Of a stretch of DNA of 5,138 nucleotides, positions 4,381 through 5,138 are shown one piece after another. The DNA lies in the NCBI GenBank assembly GCA_946481425.1, contig CAMLNT010000168.1, positions 1-5,138 on the forward strand, given 5' to 3'. Origin of the DNA: an uncultured Brevundimonas sp. Lineage in GTDB: Bacteria > Pseudomonadota > Alphaproteobacteria > Caulobacterales > Caulobacteraceae. The notes below the pieces were generated by a model, which worked only from the letters and a program-made list of their open reading frames with translations, was not told where the DNA came from and ran no database searches. Position 1 is the first letter of the stretch. The number at the start of each line of letters is the position of its first letter. The translations under genes and the position numbers were made by a program.

Positions 4381-4578
4381 ATGGGTCAGGCCCTACCGAC
4401 GGACGATCAGGCGCTGCACCGAGCCAAGCTGAGACGCTCAGGCGCGCTGCGCAACGGCATGGTGCTCGGCTGGTGGCGGCTGTCCCTGCGATCGGCGCAG
4501 GATCGCTTGTCCGCTTGGCTTCGCCGACCGCCTGCGTCTAAAGAGGCCGCTTCGCGGCCCCGTAGCTCAGCAGGATAG
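4381..4578 (+). CDS. Doubtful small ORF running into tRNA-Arg
   Basis: 65 codons with an ATG preceded by a good Shine-Dalgarno (GGAGG, 4371-4375, 5-nt spacing) and mostly G or C in the third codon position, both in favour of coding. The product ([19 protein letters not shown]...) is basic, has no signal peptide or full membrane segment, and matches no family I know. A central stretch, [25 protein letters not shown], could form an amphipathic helix. Against it, the frame continues 23 nt into tRNA-Arg, where tRNA 5' processing would remove the stop codon (4576-4578), and the last residues simply translate tRNA sequence. An in-frame GTG at 4330 has no clear ribosome site. It could be a real small protein, or a leader region that is open by chance in GC-rich DNA. 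Confidence 0.3.
   Translation: MGQALPTDDQALHRAKLRRSGALRNGMVLGWWRLSLRSAQDRLSAWLRRPPASKEAASRPRSSAG
4545..4559 (+). other. Hairpin straddling the 5' end of tRNA-Arg
   Basis: GGCCGC (4545-4550) pairs with GCGGCC (4554-4559) around a TTC loop. The right arm contains the first four bases of the mature tRNA (G4556-C4559), so in a precursor RNA this stem competes with the acceptor stem. It could also act as an attenuator or terminator for transcripts arriving from the left. Confidence 0.5.
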
Positions 4579-4632
4579 AGCAGCGGTTTCCTAAACCGGA
4601 GGTCGGGTGTTCGAGTCACCCCGGGGTCGCCA
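4556..4632 (+). tRNA. tRNA-Arg (anticodon CCT)
   Basis: A complete 77-nt tRNA with encoded CCA. Acceptor GGCCCCG (4556-4562) pairs with CGGGGTC (4622-4628) through one G-U pair; discriminator G4629 and CCA 4630-4632 follow. The D-stem is GCTC/GAGC. The anticodon loop TTCCTAA (4588-4594) gives anticodon CCT (4590-4592), reading AGG. The T-arm is GGGTG-TTCGAGT-CACCC. The only irregularity is a G-G mismatch at the top of the anticodon stem (G4583 against G4599, tRNA positions 27-43). Confidence 0.96.
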
Positions 4633-4791
4633 CTCCCTGTCTCACGGCAGGACGGCTTTGCGGCCGCCTCCGATGGAGCGGTGGACGGTCGCCGACGGGC
4701 CGTCGCGCGCTGTTGGGTCACCCGGGTTGGGTGGCTTCAAGCTGTGACCGTCGGCCTCAATATCGCCTCAGGCCAACGCCGTTATCGCAGC
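4633..4791. other. Intergenic region between tRNA-Arg and the lipoprotein gene
   Basis: 159 bp with no convincing gene. CGACG/CGTCG around GGC (4693-4705) forms a short hairpin that might end the tRNA transcript, without a T-run. I find no clear promoter hexamers before the lipoprotein gene. I also looked for repeats of the tRNA 3' end that would mark an integrated element; none lies within the window. Confidence 0.5.
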
Positions 4792-5138
4792 ATGCGCGGT
4801 CTGATCATTCTGCTCTTGAGCTTGTCCGCCGTGCTCATCGGTTGCGCCGAGGAACCTGAACGTCAGAGCGATCCTGTTGAGGGCCCTTATCCGACACGGG
4901 TGTCTCTAAGCGCCGTCGTTGCCAATCCGGAGCGCTACAATGGCCAGTACATATCGACCGAGGGCGTCGTCGCGACCTCCTACTATGACTGGCACATCTT
5001 CTCTGATCGAGAAGACTACGACGCATATCGAACGCTGAATGGCGCAGCGCTCAGCCTGTTCGACACAGCAGAGCCTTACGACGAGCAGACCTTGCGACGG
5101 CTGGAAGGGCGGTCAGTCTATCTCGACGGCGTATTCTA
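4792..5138 (+). CDS. Lipoprotein of unknown function, N-terminal part (runs off right edge)
   Basis: 115 codons are present and the frame is open at the edge. A signal peptide of type II (MRGLIILLLSLSAVLIGC) has the lipobox LIGC, with the lipidated cysteine at residue 18. The residue after it is Ala, not Asp, which favours the outer membrane. After a short polar linker comes VSLSAVVANPERYNGQYISTEGVVA (37-61), then an aromatic stretch YYDWHIFSDREDY (64-76), ALSLF (86-90), and RLEGRSVYLDGVF (103-115). The pattern 'V-x-L...NPE-x-Y-x-G-x-x-[IV]-x-x-x-G' followed by 'L-x-G-x-x-V-x-[LV]-x-G-x-[FY]' suggests a small OB-like beta domain seen in many uncharacterised envelope proteins; I cannot name it. 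The ATG has no strong Shine-Dalgarno; an in-frame GTG at 4744 would add 16 residues before the signal peptide and is less likely. Codon use is less GC-biased than in the protease (TCT, CTA, ATA, GTT, TAT occur), hinting at a different history. Confidence 0.8.
   Translation, partial: MRGLIILLLSLSAVLIGCAEEPERQSDPVEGPYPTRVSLSAVVANPERYNGQYISTEGVVATSYYDWHIFSDREDYDAYRTLNGAALSLFDTAEPYDEQTLRRLEGRSVYLDGVF

Noticed and set aside
4407..4721. Minus-strand ORF of 104 codons containing [26 protein letters not shown] sequence
   Set aside because: This is the classic antisense-tRNA artefact, here opposite tRNA-Arg; there is no ribosome site or family match.
4616..4791. Integration site (att) at the 3' end of tRNA-Arg
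   Set aside because: I found no second copy of the tRNA 3' end and no integrase in the window; tRNA location alone is not enough.

Overview
The window is GC-rich, densely coded DNA that looks alphaproteobacterial. The codon choice, the signal peptides cut at A-X-A|Q, GANTC sites of the CcrM type and one near-consensus CtrA-like box point to Caulobacterales (Brevundimonas/Caulobacter-like). This placement is inferred from style, not from a marker gene.

Layout, left to right. At 1-405 (minus) is the N-terminal third of an APC-superfamily cationic amino acid transporter, cut by the window edge. A 200-bp gap follows, then tRNA-Lys(CTT) at 606-681 (plus) and a short GC hairpin. At 753-1987 (minus) is a two-gene operon: an ECF sigma factor and, overlapping it by 4 bp (ATGA), a single-pass membrane anti-sigma factor. 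Divergent from it across 106 bp is a secreted S8 (subtilisin-like) serine protease (2094-3410, plus), followed by an unrecognised secreted 197-residue protein (3498-4091, plus) and a large nested hairpin. The 4163-4380 gap carries 11-bp-phased repeats with two GANTC sites and a TTAA-N6-TTAAC box. A doubtful 65-codon ORF (4381-4578) runs into tRNA-Arg(CCT) (4556-4632). The window ends inside a lipoprotein gene (4792 to the edge).

The main result is a self-contained putative ECF regulon. The motif GGATGRAA-N12-KTCGTT occurs three times, each at a promoter position and with identical spacing: on the plus strand before the protease (2007-2032), on the minus strand before the sigma factor (2038-2013), and on the plus strand before the secreted protein (3425-3450). 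The first two overlap almost completely and form a 12/13-matched palindrome, so sigma-holoenzyme can probably occupy only one orientation at a time. The simplest model is that a cell-envelope signal releases the sigma factor from its membrane partner, and sigma then transcribes itself with its anti-sigma, a periplasmic or extracellular protease, and a secreted protein that could be the protease's substrate, partner or inhibitor. The gene families and the motif are visible in the sequence; the signal and the protein-protein relations are inference.
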